From assembly GCA_024640825.1 (NCBI GenBank), contig JAHEEG010000022.1:1-36450 (forward strand): a DNA stretch of 36,450 nt, given 5' to 3'. Positions 18,087-29,054 of this stretch are shown here, piece after piece (the stretch's first letter is position 1; each line of letters starts with the position of its first letter). A model generated the notes under the pieces. It saw only the letters and a program-made list of their open reading frames with translations. It was not told the DNA's origin and did not search any database. The position numbers and the translations under genes were made by a program. The DNA comes from Gammaproteobacteria bacterium. Lineage in GTDB: Bacteria > Pseudomonadota > Gammaproteobacteria > Pseudomonadales > Azotimanducaceae.

Positions 18087-18844
18087 GCTTCTGGCAGCCG
18101 CACCCGGTCGAACAAACGACGGAAGTTCTCACCGGTGACGCTTGCGACTTCCTCAGCCGACCAGCCCCGAAGCTCGCCGATGCAGGCGGCCGTATCGACC
18201 ACGAAGGCGGGTTCATTAGTCTTGCCGCGGTGGGGCACTGGTGCCAGCCAGGGGCAGTCGGTTTCTACAAGGAGCCGGTCGCCGGGAAGGCGCCTGGCAA
18301 CCTCGCGGACATTCTCACCGTTGCGAAACGTAACGATTCCGGAGATGGAAACGTAGTATCCCAGATCCAGGGCGGCCGAGGCCATTTCCCAGGATTCGGT
18401 AAAGCAGTGCAGTACCCCGCGGACCCCTGGGTGAGCACGCAGCAGACTCAGCGTCTCAGATTCTGCACCTCGAGTGTGAATGACCACCGGCAGCCGCTGT
18501 TGTTCGGCTAGGTGCAGTTGATAGTCGAATCGCGCCTGCTGCCGGCTCTTTTCTTGCGCCCCGTGTTCTCGATAGAAATCCAGGCCCATCTCGCCCAGAG
18601 CCACGACTCGCGGGTGGTCAAGGTAGGTATCGATCCAGCCGGGATCGGCGGCGGCCGCTTCGGGATGTTGGCCCACACTGGCCCAGACATCGGCGTGGTC
18701 GTCGGCCAGCGCCAGAACCGCTTCAATACCTTCCGCATCGACACCAATACACAGAAAACCCTGGACACCCCGCGCGCGAGCCGCCTGCAGCCGGGCTTCA
18801 GGTTCGTCCAGATAGTTCAGGTGACAGTGGGAGTCGACCAGCAA
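18074..18844 (-). CDS. tatD: TatD-family metal-dependent hydrolase
   Basis: TIM-barrel metallohydrolase of 256 aa, family members of which act as DNases or D-aminoacyl-tRNA deacylases. Metal ligands are visible in DSHCHLNYL (HxH), GEMGLDFYR (Glu), VIHTRG (His), HCFTES (His) and ETDCPWLAP (Asp). The start is TTG, 6 nt after the pilZ stop, with no clear SD, so it is probably reached by coupling. In Pseudomonas the order holB-pilZ-tatD is the same. This is the ycfH-type paralogue of the fab/holB cluster. Confidence 0.9.
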   Translation of the reverse strand: MLVDSHCHLNYLDEPEARLQAARARGVQGFLCIGVDAEGIEAVLALADDHADVWASVGQHPEAAAADPGWIDTYLDHPRVVALGEMGLDFYREHGAQEKSRQQARFDYQLHLAEQQRLPVVIHTRGAESETLSLLRAHPGVRGVLHCFTESWEMASAALDLGYYVSISGIVTFRNGENVREVARRLPGDRLLVETDCPWLAPVPHRGKTNEPAFVVDTAACIGELRGWSAEEVASVTGENFRRLFDRVRLPEAGGL

Positions 18845-18850
18845 GGCTGG

Positions 18851-19201
18851 CTACATGGTATGGGTGTGACGATCCGATTGCAGGGCACCGGCAAGATAAG
18901 TTTCTATCTTGGAACGGGCCACATCGTCCTGATCGTTAAACTGCACGCCAATGCCTGCGGCGCGCGCACCTTGCGCGCCTTTTGGTGTGACCCAGACGAC
19001 CTTTCCGGCTACCGGGATCTTTTCCGGCTCGTCCATGAGGTTGAGCAGCATGAAGACTTCGTCTCCGAGCTCATAGTCTTTCTTCGTCGGGATGAACAGC
19101 CCACCATTGCGAACAAAGGGCATGAATGCGGCGTAGAGCACCGCTTTGTCTTTGATCGCCAGGGAAAGAATCCCGTTCCGGGCGCCGCGTTTCGGTTCCA
19201 T
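18851..19201 (-). CDS. pilZ: PilZ domain protein, type IV pilus assembly
   Basis: PilZ of 116 aa, very close in pattern to Pseudomonas aeruginosa PilZ (ARNGILSL, FVRNGGLFIPT, VAGKVVWVTPKGAQG and the HTHTM end). In Pseudomonas it is required for type IV pilus biogenesis and interacts with PilB/FimX. Canonical c-di-GMP binding needs an N-terminal RxxxR and a D/NxSxxG motif. Here only NGGLFI is present at the second site and RxxxR is absent, so direct c-di-GMP binding is unlikely. It is separated from holB by 192 nt, unlike its tightly packed neighbours, and may have its own promoter. Confidence 0.92.
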   Translation of the reverse strand: MEPKRGARNGILSLAIKDKAVLYAAFMPFVRNGGLFIPTKKDYELGDEVFMLLNLMDEPEKIPVAGKVVWVTPKGAQGARAAGIGVQFNDQDDVARSKIETYLAGALQSDRHTHTM

Positions 19202-19393
19202 GAGGGCAATAGTCCTTTCTGCAAAAAAGCGTCCGCAACAGCGCGTTGTGCTTAATGCCTTTCGAGGCGTCCGCGTGCCACGCCCCCGGGGCTGCGACAG
19301 GAACGGATCTCAACGACCTCCATCTTCGGCACCACGAGTCCCGGTGTCAACGGAAGGAGCGAGAACCCGATCACGAAATCCGATGCACAAAGT
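19202..19393 (-). other. 192-nt holB-pilZ intergenic leader
   Basis: I see no convincing gene here. A perfect -35-like TTGACA occurs on the minus strand (19345-19350), but the hexamer 17 nt downstream (GAAGAT) is a poor -10. A promoter for pilZ is possible but not shown. AAGGA about 12 nt before the pilZ ATG is a distant SD. Confidence 0.35.
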
Positions 19394-21928
<2,535 letters not shown>

Positions 21929-22022
21929 AGACCGGGATCCGCAGCTAACTGTGACAACCTAATTCTACACGAGCCCCAAGGGCCCTCACCCCCGGCACGC
22001 TGAGCCGCGGAAAATGCGAGCC

Positions 22023-23258
22023 CTAGATCTGTCGGAAGATGAGTGTTCCGTTGGTACCGCCAAAGCCGAAGGAATTGGAGAGCCCCACGCGCACCTTTGC
22101 TTGGCGCGCCGTATTAGGAACGTAGTCGAGATCGCAGCCTTCACCAGGGTTTTCGAGATTGATCGTGGGCGGCAGAGCCTGGTCGCGCAGCGCAAGGATA
22201 GTGAAGATAGCTTCCACTGAACCGGCCGCGCCAAGCAGATGGCCGATCATGGATTTGCTGGAACTCACCGCAACCCGGGTATCCTCCCCAAATACTTTCT
22301 TGATGGCCCTGGTCTCGGCGACGTCGCCCTGGGGAGTAGAAGTCCCGTGCGCGTTGATGTAATCCACCTGGTCCGGGTTGATCTCCGCATCGGTCAGCGC
22401 GTTATTCATTGAAGCGATGGCGCCTTCGCCGTTTTCGGACGGACTGGTGATGTGATAGGCATCGCCGCTCATTCCGAAACCCACCAGTTCGCAGTAGATT
22501 TTTGCACCGCGGGCTTTGGCGTGCTCGTACTCTTCCAGAACCAGTACGCCAGCGCCCTCTCCGAGAAGAAATCCGTCCCGATCACGGTCCCACGGGCGGC
22601 TGGCTGCTTCGGGATCGTCATTGCGGGTCGAGAGCGCCTTCATGGAAGCGAAGGCGGCCACCGTAATGGGCGACGTCGCATGCTCCGCGCCGCCGACAAC
22701 CATCACGTCCGCATCGCCATGCCGGATCATCCGGGCACCAAAACCAATGTTGTGGGTACCCGTGGTGCAGGCGGTGACCACGGCAATGTTGGGGCCTTTG
22801 AATCCATAGCGGATGGACAGATTCCCCGCAATCATGTTAATTACGCTGGCAGGGACGAAAAATGGAGAAACCCGGCGCGGACCGCTCTTAAGCAGCGTAT
22901 TGTGGGTCTGCTCTATGGTGTTTATTCCGCCGATACCCGAGCCGATAGCGACGCCGCAACGGTGTGCATCCTCCGGGTTGGCCTCAAGCCCCGCGTCCTC
23001 TACTGCCTCGATACCGGCTGCAAGCCCGACTTGGATAAAGCCGTCGATGCGCCGAACTTCTTTACTGTCCAGAAACTTGGTGGGGTCAAAGCCCTTGAGC
23101 GAGGCACAGATGCGCACACTGTAATCGGAAGCATCGAATGCATCTATCGGAACAGCGCCGCTCTTCCCGGCCAGCGCGCTGTCCCAGGACGTCGGCACAT
23201 CGTTCCCGATGGGCGAGAGCATGCCGAGCCCAGTCACAACTACGCGTCGATTGCTCAT
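22023..23258 (-). CDS. fabF: FabF beta-ketoacyl-ACP synthase II
   Basis: Condensing enzyme that elongates acyl-ACP with malonyl-ACP, 411 aa (E. coli 413). The active site is Cys in [11 protein letters not shown], His in [11 protein letters not shown] and His in [12 protein letters not shown]. The C-terminus [12 protein letters not shown] is diagnostic. The start is [10 protein letters not shown], with GGGAGG 7 nt upstream; the ORF track begins 12 codons too early. It follows acpP after a hairpin with a U-run, so part of its expression depends on read-through from acpP. Confidence 0.96.
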   Translation of the reverse strand: MSNRRVVVTGLGMLSPIGNDVPTSWDSALAGKSGAVPIDAFDASDYSVRICASLKGFDPTKFLDSKEVRRIDGFIQVGLAAGIEAVEDAGLEANPEDAHRCGVAIGSGIGGINTIEQTHNTLLKSGPRRVSPFFVPASVINMIAGNLSIRYGFKGPNIAVVTACTTGTHNIGFGARMIRHGDADVMVVGGAEHATSPITVAAFASMKALSTRNDDPEAASRPWDRDRDGFLLGEGAGVLVLEEYEHAKARGAKIYCELVGFGMSGDAYHITSPSENGEGAIASMNNALTDAEINPDQVDYINAHGTSTPQGDVAETRAIKKVFGEDTRVAVSSSKSMIGHLLGAAGSVEAIFTILALRDQALPPTINLENPGEGCDLDYVPNTARQAKVRVGLSNSFGFGGTNGTLIFRQI

Positions 23259-23292
23259 AGAATCGCCTCCCGGATCCCTAGCGCCCATAAGC

Positions 23293-23325
23293 AAAAAGCC
23301 GCACTACGCATGACAGTGCGGCTTT
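23293..23325 (-). terminator. Intrinsic terminator/attenuator between acpP and fabF
   Basis: On the minus strand an 11-bp perfect stem, AAAGCCGCACT / AGTGCGGCTTT, encloses a 9-nt loop and runs on into TT, giving a run of five U. It lies 24 nt after the acpP stop. It should end a share of transcripts so that acpP mRNA exceeds fabF mRNA, fitting the high cellular demand for ACP. Confidence 0.8.
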
Positions 23326-23349
23326 GAGCATGCAAAGCAGTGGACCTTT

Positions 23350-23583
23350 CTACTGATGAGCCAGTATGTAGTCGATCGCTTCCTTAACAGTTGTGATCTT
23401 CTCAGCTTCTTCATCTGGAATTTCGGTTTCAAACTCCTCTTCAAGAGCCATCACCAGCTCTACGGTATCCAGTGAGTCTGCTCCAAGGTCCTCAACGAAG
23501 GAAGCATCGTCCTTCACTTCGTCTTCCTTGACGCCAAGTTGCTCACAAATGAGTTTCTTCACACGTTCTTCTACACTGCTCAT
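23350..23583 (-). CDS. acpP: Acyl carrier protein
   Basis: Carrier of acyl chains during fatty-acid and lipid A synthesis, 77 aa, the usual size. The phosphopantetheine site is the Ser in [10 protein letters not shown], and the protein is strongly acidic. The start [10 protein letters not shown] has GGGAG upstream; the ORF track extends it falsely by 25 codons. It has its own promoter in the 150-nt gap after fabG and a terminator-like hairpin after it, so it can be expressed above the rest of the operon. Confidence 0.97.
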   Translation of the reverse strand: MSSVEERVKKLICEQLGVKEDEVKDDASFVEDLGADSLDTVELVMALEEEFETEIPDEEAEKITTVKEAIDYILAHQ

Positions 23584-23629
23584 TCTGCAGAGATCTCCCA
23601 ATCTGTTTCCTGGGGTGCAGGGCGTGCGC

Positions 23630-23658
23630 ATTCTATCGGTGGCGCATACCCAATTCAA
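23630..23658 (-). promoter_or_regulatory. sigma70-type promoter of acpP
   Basis: TTGAAT (-35, 23653-23658) and TAGAAT (-10, 23630-23635) are separated by exactly 17 nt on the minus strand. The predicted start near 23623 leaves a leader of about 40 nt with GGGAG before acpP. Confidence 0.7.
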
Positions 23659-23733
23659 GCGAAGCTCTGAGGCCGCCCGGATTAACTTGCTGGCGGGCTT
23701 TTCGTAGAGTATTCCTCTCGGTTGATGACGCGG

Positions 23734-24492
23734 CTATCCCATGTAGAGCCCGCCATTGATTTGCAGGGTTTCCCCTGTTACGTATCCTGCTCCGTCGCTG
23801 GCAAGGAACGAAACGGCATGGGCGATATCCTCGACCGAGCCCAGGCGGCCCACCGGAATGCGTTCGCGCATTTGTTGCACTTGACTTTCTTCCAACTGCG
23901 CGGTCATGTCGGTCTCGATGAAGCCAGGGGCTACCGCATTGACGGTGATCCCCCGTGAAGCAATCTCCTGCGCCAGGGAGCGGGTAAAACCTTCGATACC
24001 CGCCTTGCTCGCCACATAGTTGCTCTGCCCCGGATTGCCCATTCGCGCGACGACCGAACTGAGATTGATGATACGGCCCCAGCGGGCTTTCATCATATGC
24101 CTGAGTGCGGGCTTGATAACGAGATACAACGAGGAAAGATTGGTTTGAACCACCGTTTGCCAGTCCTCTGCCTTCATCCGTAGCAGCAGGTTATCGCGCG
24201 TGACGCCCGCGTTATTGACGATAACCAGAGGCATCTCGTAACGATCTTCGATCTCCCGATACGCGTCAGCGACAGAAGCTTCGTCTTCTACCCGCATGAC
24301 CATACCTTCGCCCATGCCGGCCAGGGCAGCGGAAATCTGCGCCGCACCTTGGGTCGATGTGGCGGTGCCAATCACACGGTGACCGTCGCTGGCGAGGCGC
24401 CGTGCGATCGCCGCGCCGATCCCACGCGTTGCGCCGGTGACCAGAGCGACTCTTCTCTCATCGTCCGAACGATTGCTGTCCTCTCCGCTCAC
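23734..24492 (-). CDS. fabG: FabG 3-oxoacyl-ACP reductase
   Basis: NADPH-dependent SDR that reduces beta-ketoacyl-ACP, 252 aa. Cofactor motif TGATRGIG, NNAG, catalytic Ser in NLSSVVARMG and Tyr-Lys in YVASKAG are all present. The ending GYVTGETLQINGGLYM is the FabG signature. The start is GTG (SGEDSNR follows), with AAGG about 10 nt upstream; the N-terminus is about 8 residues longer than in E. coli. It sits between fabD and acpP, the standard place, which separates it from the two catabolic-type SDRs in the left half. Confidence 0.95.
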   Translation of the reverse strand: MSGEDSNRSDDERRVALVTGATRGIGAAIARRLASDGHRVIGTATSTQGAAQISAALAGMGEGMVMRVEDEASVADAYREIEDRYEMPLVIVNNAGVTRDNLLLRMKAEDWQTVVQTNLSSLYLVIKPALRHMMKARWGRIINLSSVVARMGNPGQSNYVASKAGIEGFTRSLAQEIASRGITVNAVAPGFIETDMTAQLEESQVQQMRERIPVGRLGSVEDIAHAVSFLASDGAGYVTGETLQINGGLYMG

Positions 24493-24530
24493 AGATCATT
24501 AACCTTCATTGCTAGTGACCAAGCGCCTCA

Positions 24531-25451
24531 TTATTGACCGAGCGCCTCGCGCATTCCCGACAGAGTGCCCAGACTGTCTGTCTTCAGCGATTTATCAATG
24601 CGTTTGATCAATCCGGCAAGAACCCGACCCGGACCGCACTCCACGAGACGGACAACGCCTGAGTCGGCCATCGTCCGAACGCAACCGGTCCAGAGCACCG
24701 GTTGAGAAATCTGCGCCAGCAGCTTCACTCGCACCTCATCAACGGAGGCAGCGATCGCGGCGTCCACATTCTGCACCACCGGAATCGTCGGTTCGTGAAT
24801 CGCTACGGACTCGAGATCCGCGGCGAAGGCTTCCTGCGCCGGTCGCATAAGCGCACAATGAAAAGGACCGCTGACTTGCAGCAAGGTTACCCGACGGGCA
24901 CCCATCTGTTGGCATTTCTGCGCGGCGTCTTCCACAGCGGAAGCAGTTCCCGCGATGACCACCTGCCCTGGCGCGTTGTAGTTGGCCGCGGAAACAACCC
25001 CGGGGACCGCCGAACAGGCCTCTTCCACCAGTCCATCTTCGAGCCCTAGCACGGCGGCCATTGCGCCCTCTCCCTGGGGAACCGCCTCCTGCATCAGTTG
25101 ACCGCGTCGATTCACCAGCCTAACAGCGTCCCGGAAACTCAAAGCCTCTGCGCAGACGAGGGCGGAATACTCTCCCAGGCTGTGCCCGGCAACGTACGCG
25201 GGTGCAGCGCCGCCCTCCGCCTGCCAGACCACCCACAGTGCCACACTGGCGGTCAGCAACGCCGGTTGCGTTATATCGGTGCGAACCAGGGTGTCTTCAG
25301 GACCTTCGGTCACGATGCGCCAAAGCGGCTCAGATATCTCTTCTCCGGCGGCTTCGAAGTGCTCACGGATCTGCGGGTATTCGGCGGCAAGATCACTGAG
25401 CATGCCCACCGATTGTGCCCCCTGCCCTGGAAAGACGAAACCCAAACTCAT
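24531..25451 (-). CDS. fabD: FabD malonyl-CoA:ACP transacylase
   Basis: Loads malonyl groups from CoA onto ACP, 306 aa. It has the N-terminal FPGQGAQ, the nucleophile elbow GHSLGEYSAL with the active Ser, and the catalytic His in SGPFHCALM. The start is the ATG of MSLGFVF: AGGAG lies 5 nt before it and overlaps the GTG used in the ORF track. plsX directly precedes it; fabH, between them in E. coli, is absent, as in Pseudomonas. Confidence 0.95.
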   Translation of the reverse strand: MSLGFVFPGQGAQSVGMLSDLAAEYPQIREHFEAAGEEISEPLWRIVTEGPEDTLVRTDITQPALLTASVALWVVWQAEGGAAPAYVAGHSLGEYSALVCAEALSFRDAVRLVNRRGQLMQEAVPQGEGAMAAVLGLEDGLVEEACSAVPGVVSAANYNAPGQVVIAGTASAVEDAAQKCQQMGARRVTLLQVSGPFHCALMRPAQEAFAADLESVAIHEPTIPVVQNVDAAIAASVDEVRVKLLAQISQPVLWTGCVRTMADSGVVRLVECGPGRVLAGLIKRIDKSLKTDSLGTLSGMREALGQ

Positions 25452-25497
25452 GCGCACTCCTGACTGGCAAAATCACTTGCTGGCAAGGGTAGCACTG

Positions 25498-26505
25498 TCA
25501 CGGCGAGAATTGATGCGTGAGGCGCTGCGGAATTCGTGCGAATACCTCTGCGATTGCCTCCTCAATGGCGCAGGCGAAGCCCTGCGAGTCCGCGCCGCCG
25601 TGACTCTTGACTACAACGCCGGCAAGCCCTACGAAGCTTGCTCCGTTGTACTTCTGTGGATTGAGATCCCAACGCAGGGATACCAGGCGCGATCGCGAAA
25701 GGAAAAGACCCGCCTTCTGCAGCGCGGACAGCGACCCCAGCCAATCACGCATCATATGTCCCGCCATCCCGGCCGCCCCCTCCATGGACTTCAATGCAAT
25801 GTTACCTGCAAAACCATCGCACACGACAACGTCTGCACATCCGTCAAACAGCGCGCTGCCTTCGATGTATCCGACGTACTCGTACTGAGGATCATGTTCG
25901 AGAGATACTGCAGCCTCGTGAAGCACGGCCGGACCCTTGTTCTTTTCAGTACCGACGTTCAGGAGAGCAACCCGCGGCCGTGCGATCCCGCCCGCATGAC
26001 AGGCCAGGGTCATCCCCATGCCGGCAAATTGGATCAGCAACTCAGGACTGCAATCGAGATTCGCTCCAAGATCCAGCATCCAGAAAGGCCCACGTTTGCC
26101 CTGGATAGCCTTGCAGATCGCCGGACGTTCGATACCGGGGATCATGGAGAGCAACATCCTGGACAACGCCATGAGCGCCGCAGTGTCGCCGGCGCTGACA
26201 ACCGCATCTACCTGGCCCTGCGCATGCAGCGCAAGCGCCCGGCGCATGGACGTATCCGGTCTCCGGCGCAGGACATCGCTGAATGAGTCAGAGTCGGCTA
26301 CTTGATCGCTGGCATGGACAATGGATATCGGCCCCAAGGCGCGAGGAAGTTCAGCACGAATCGCCGCCTCATCTCCGACGAGCGTGATATCTGCCCGATC
26401 TCGCAGCGCCCGGGCTGCCGCGACCGCAACTTCCGGGCCAGCATCGCCACCCATGGCGTCGACGGCAATTCGCGGCCGGTTGGCTGAGACAGCACACTTG
26501 CTCAC
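25498..26505 (-). CDS. plsX: PlsX phosphate acyltransferase
   Basis: Converts acyl-ACP to acyl-phosphate for phosphatidic acid synthesis, 335 aa. The family start IAVDAMGGDAGPEV and conserved VSAGDTAALMALS, DLGANLDCSPELL and DGFAGNIALKSMEG segments are present. The only usable start is GTG (SKCAVSANRP follows). No SD precedes it, and it lies in the 3' arm of a small hairpin. It stands between rpmF and fabD. Confidence 0.94.
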   Translation of the reverse strand: MSKCAVSANRPRIAVDAMGGDAGPEVAVAAARALRDRADITLVGDEAAIRAELPRALGPISIVHASDQVADSDSFSDVLRRRPDTSMRRALALHAQGQVDAVVSAGDTAALMALSRMLLSMIPGIERPAICKAIQGKRGPFWMLDLGANLDCSPELLIQFAGMGMTLACHAGGIARPRVALLNVGTEKNKGPAVLHEAAVSLEHDPQYEYVGYIEGSALFDGCADVVVCDGFAGNIALKSMEGAAGMAGHMMRDWLGSLSALQKAGLFLSRSRLVSLRWDLNPQKYNGASFVGLAGVVVKSHGGADSQGFACAIEEAIAEVFARIPQRLTHQFSP

Positions 26506-26522
26506 CGATTTAGAGCCGGTGA
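26502..26522 (-). promoter_or_regulatory. Hairpin covering the plsX GTG start
   Basis: On the minus strand TCACCG-N9-CGGTGA forms a 6-bp stem whose 3' arm contains the plsX GTG. With no SD in sight it could limit plsX translation, but the stem is short. Confidence 0.3.
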
Positions 26523-26589
26523 CACGGATCGAGGCTCACAAATCGGGGGTTACTGTCAGCAGCCGCTAGCGCTGGTCACAGGCGGGCTT

Positions 26590-26766
26590 TCAGTCTTCAC
26601 CCTGGACGACTTTTCTACCTCGATAGTAGCCGTCGGCGGACACATGATGACGACGATGGGTTTCCCCGGACATCGGATCAATGGACAAAGCCGGCTTGGC
26701 GAGAGCGTCATGTGACCGTCGATTGCCGCGTCGGGCGCGGGTGGATTTATTCTGCTGAACTGCCAT
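26590..26766 (-). CDS. rpmF: Ribosomal protein L32
   Basis: Large-subunit ribosomal protein of 58 aa, missing from the ORF track because of its length. I translated it from the minus strand. It opens [20 protein letters not shown], followed by the conserved [22 protein letters not shown], and ends QGED before TGA. GGAGG lies 4 nt before the ATG. The basic N-terminus and position between yceD and plsX are the rule in Proteobacteria. No zinc-binding cysteines are present, as in E. coli L32. Confidence 0.96.
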   Translation of the reverse strand: MAVQQNKSTRARRGNRRSHDALAKPALSIDPMSGETHRRHHVSADGYYRGRKVVQGED

Positions 26767-26778
26767 AGAACCTCCAAA

Positions 26779-27321
26779 TCATGAATCGGCCTGATTCTTC
26801 AGCGCCGCCAGGACGCTAAAGGGATTTTCGCTGCCAGAATCCCTTTCTTCTGCAACCGTCTCCACCGCGGGGTAGTAGAGCTGCGGGGCGTGCTCGCAGG
26901 GTTCACGCTCACAGAGTCTTTCCGGTAGCGCCATAAGCAGATCGTCTTCAACAAGATCCGACAGCAAAACCGTATCCGACCCGGCAGTAAACACGTCCGA
27001 CTCTTTAGCGAGCTTACTCGCCAGGGGCTCCTGCGCGATACAGAAGCTCACCTCGGCATGCAACGCCCGGTCGAAATTCTCAAGACACCTCTGACACCTG
27101 GTTTGCACGCGCGCATCTGCCGAGCCTCGTACCCAGCACCGACCTAGCTCATCGGACTTGAACTCCAGCACCACATCCACGTTGTCCTGAATGCGGGCAA
27201 TAGAGGAAAGCCGGGAGAGATCCTGCGCGGCCAGACGCCGCTCGACCCTGGCGCCCTGCCGGGCCAATTCTATGTAGGAAAGGCGCTCGTCCAGGCGGGT
27301 ATTCATAGCGGGCGCAATCAT
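26779..27321 (-). CDS. yceD: YceD family protein (DUF177), 23S rRNA accumulation protein
   Basis: Conserved protein of 180 aa, linked in E. coli and plants to 23S rRNA accumulation; the biochemical role is unclear. The family core is visible in VQTRCQRCLENFDRAL (CxxC) and the acidic DLVEDDLLMALP stretch. The C-terminal NPFSVLAALK is the usual ending. AAGGGT lies about 5 nt before the ATG; an internal Met at residue 6 is an alternative start. First gene of the minus-strand operon that continues into rpmF after 12 nt. Confidence 0.92.
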   Translation of the reverse strand: MIAPAMNTRLDERLSYIELARQGARVERRLAAQDLSRLSSIARIQDNVDVVLEFKSDELGRCWVRGSADARVQTRCQRCLENFDRALHAEVSFCIAQEPLASKLAKESDVFTAGSDTVLLSDLVEDDLLMALPERLCEREPCEHAPQLYYPAVETVAEERDSGSENPFSVLAALKNQADS

Positions 27322-27450
27322 AGGTACCCTTGCACCCTGTGTAAAGCAGAATCTGGACCAGCAGGCTGCTCGTAACCGTCTAGATTACCAGGCTTTTTTG
27401 CACTAAACCCGGGGCGAGCCGGCCGCGTTCAGACGCCGCCGCGGGAAGAC

Positions 27451-27455
27451 AGGAG
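27451..27455 (+). promoter_or_regulatory. Shine-Dalgarno supporting the TTG start of maf
   Basis: AGGAG lies 6 nt before TTG at 27462, and no ATG or GTG is present in frame nearby. It supports a genuine TTG start. Confidence 0.6.
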
Positions 27456-27461
27456 AAACCT

Positions 27462-28076
27462 TTGACAGAGCTCATTCTAGCCTCTTCGTCACGATACCGT
27501 GCAGAGCTGCTTGCCAAACTGGGCCTGCCTTTCACCACTCGCAAGCCGGATATTGATGAAAAACCCCAAGTCCGGGAAGCCCCACATGCCCTCGTTCTCA
27601 GGCTCGCCGAGGAGAAAGCCAGAGCCGTCGCAAGAGGCCCCGAGGCAGCACTCATCATCGGCTCAGATCAGGTGGCCGTCTGCGATGGAGAGATCCTGGG
27701 CAAACCTGGGACCGCAGCCCGAGCGCGCGAGCAGCTGTCCCGGCTGTCCGGGAATGCTGTGCTGTTCCTCACCGGTCTGTGCCTGCTGGACGCCGCCGGC
27801 AACCGCACTCAGACCGCTGTGGTCGACACCATCGTGCACTTCCGCAACCTGACGGCAGAGGAAATACGCAACTACGTCAGCCGAGAACAGCCCCTCGATT
27901 GCGCCGGGGCGTTCAAATCCGAAGCGCTGGGCATTGCCCTGTTCGACGCCATCGAAACAACGGACCCTAACGCGCTGATCGGGCTGCCGCTGATCGAACT
28001 CTGCAACATGCTGCGGGCCGTCGGCGTCGACGCGCTGGCGAGCACCGCTCAGCGCAGTGCCGACCAGGCCTCCTGA
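27462..28076 (+). CDS. yceF: Maf-family nucleotide pyrophosphatase, YceF type (7-methyl-GTP pyrophosphatase)
   Basis: House-cleaning nucleotide pyrophosphatase of 204 aa. It follows E. coli YceF closely: LILASSSRYRAELLAKLG at the start, IIGSDQVAVCDGEILGKP in the middle with the catalytic Asp, and CAGAFKSEALGIALF and GLPLIELCNMLR near the end. These place it in the YceF (m7GTP) subgroup rather than the dTTP/UTP subgroup. The start is TTG with a good SD. It diverges from yceD, as in E. coli, and its 3' end overlaps the convergent rluC by 28 nt. Confidence 0.93.
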   Translation: MTELILASSSRYRAELLAKLGLPFTTRKPDIDEKPQVREAPHALVLRLAEEKARAVARGPEAALIIGSDQVAVCDGEILGKPGTAARAREQLSRLSGNAVLFLTGLCLLDAAGNRTQTAVVDTIVHFRNLTAEEIRNYVSREQPLDCAGAFKSEALGIALFDAIETTDPNALIGLPLIELCNMLRAVGVDALASTAQRSADQAS

Positions 28077-29029
28077 AAGTCCTCTGGCGGCTCCGCGACC
28101 AAACGCAGCTTGCGTCCCTGGTAGTTGATCAGCAACTCGCTGGCGTGCAGACACAGGCGCTGCACGCCCAGTCCGGAAGCGAGCGCCAACTGCTCAGGGT
28201 TTGCGTATTTCTGATCCCCCACGACCGGGTGACCCGATGCCTGCGCATGAACTCGGATCTGATGAGTGCGACCCGTGTGGAGCCGTGCCTGCAGCAAAGT
28301 GCCGTTGCGACCGTATTCCACAACCTCGAAGTCCGTCCGACTGGGCTTACCCGCGCTGGAAACCCGAACCCGCCGCTCACCCGAAGCCGTGTTATAGCGT
28401 TCCAGGGGCAGGCGCACCGTCCTGCGCCGACGCGGCCAGCGCCCGATTGCCACCAGCGAGTAGACTTTCTTGACCTCGCGATCCCGCAGGGACTGATGAA
28501 GCCCCAGCAGTACCGGTCTGGATTTCGCCAGCAGCAGGCAACCGGAGGTATCCCGATCCAGCCGGTGAGCCAACCCGAGCTCGTCAGAGGGGCGCAATCG
28601 CCGCAACACTTCTATAGCTCCGAATGACAGACCGCTTCCGCCGTGCACCGCGAGACCGGCAGGCTTGTTGATTACCAGGAGCCGCTCATCCTCGAAGATA
28701 ATTGACTGCTCTACAGCACGCAGCAGTTTGTCGCCGATAAAGGCCAGCCCGGCGTTACCTGAACTGGGAACGTGCACCGGCGGGATACGCAGCTGATCGC
28801 CCGCGTTCAGGCGATACGTGGGCTTGATGCGCCCACCATTCACCCTGACCTCGCCTTTTCGGAGCATCTGATAGATGCGACTTTTCGGAACGCCGTGAAG
28901 CTCCCGAAGGAGATAGTTATCGATGCGCTGTCCCGCCGCCGCCTCAGCAATAAGCAAATGTCGGACGGCCCTCTTGCCTGGACTCTTCTCGAGCGTTGCG
29001 ACCGTTCCGTCTGTCTCATCATTCTGCAT
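28049..29029 (-). CDS. rluC: RluC 23S rRNA pseudouridine synthase
   Basis: Modifies 23S rRNA uridines 955, 2504 and 2580 in E. coli numbering; 326 aa from the chosen start. An S4 RNA-binding domain (QRIDNYLLRELHGVP ... KGEVRVNGG, about residues 35-90) precedes the catalytic domain. That domain carries the catalytic Asp in AHRLDRDTSGCLLL and the RTHQIRVHAQASGHPVVGD block. The start MQNDETDG is preferred because the extra 36 residues in the ORF track have no family likeness; its SD is weak. It diverges from rne as in E. coli and Pseudomonas. Its last 28 nt run antisense to the end of maf. Confidence 0.94.
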   Translation of the reverse strand: MQNDETDGTVATLEKSPGKRAVRHLLIAEAAAGQRIDNYLLRELHGVPKSRIYQMLRKGEVRVNGGRIKPTYRLNAGDQLRIPPVHVPSSGNAGLAFIGDKLLRAVEQSIIFEDERLLVINKPAGLAVHGGSGLSFGAIEVLRRLRPSDELGLAHRLDRDTSGCLLLAKSRPVLLGLHQSLRDREVKKVYSLVAIGRWPRRRRTVRLPLERYNTASGERRVRVSSAGKPSRTDFEVVEYGRNGTLLQARLHTGRTHQIRVHAQASGHPVVGDQKYANPEQLALASGLGVQRLCLHASELLINYQGRKLRLVAEPPEDFQEAWSALR

Positions 29030-29054
29030 ATGGGTAATCAATTTCTTTAAGGGT

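Noticed and set aside
19322-19350. TTGACA promoter for pilZ
   Set aside because: The -35 is perfect, but the hexamer 17 nt downstream (GAAGAT) is a poor -10, so it is mentioned only in the gap entry.
25279-26286. 335-aa ORF on the + strand
   Set aside because: It is antisense to fabD and plsX, both of which have all their catalytic motifs. No support for a second gene.
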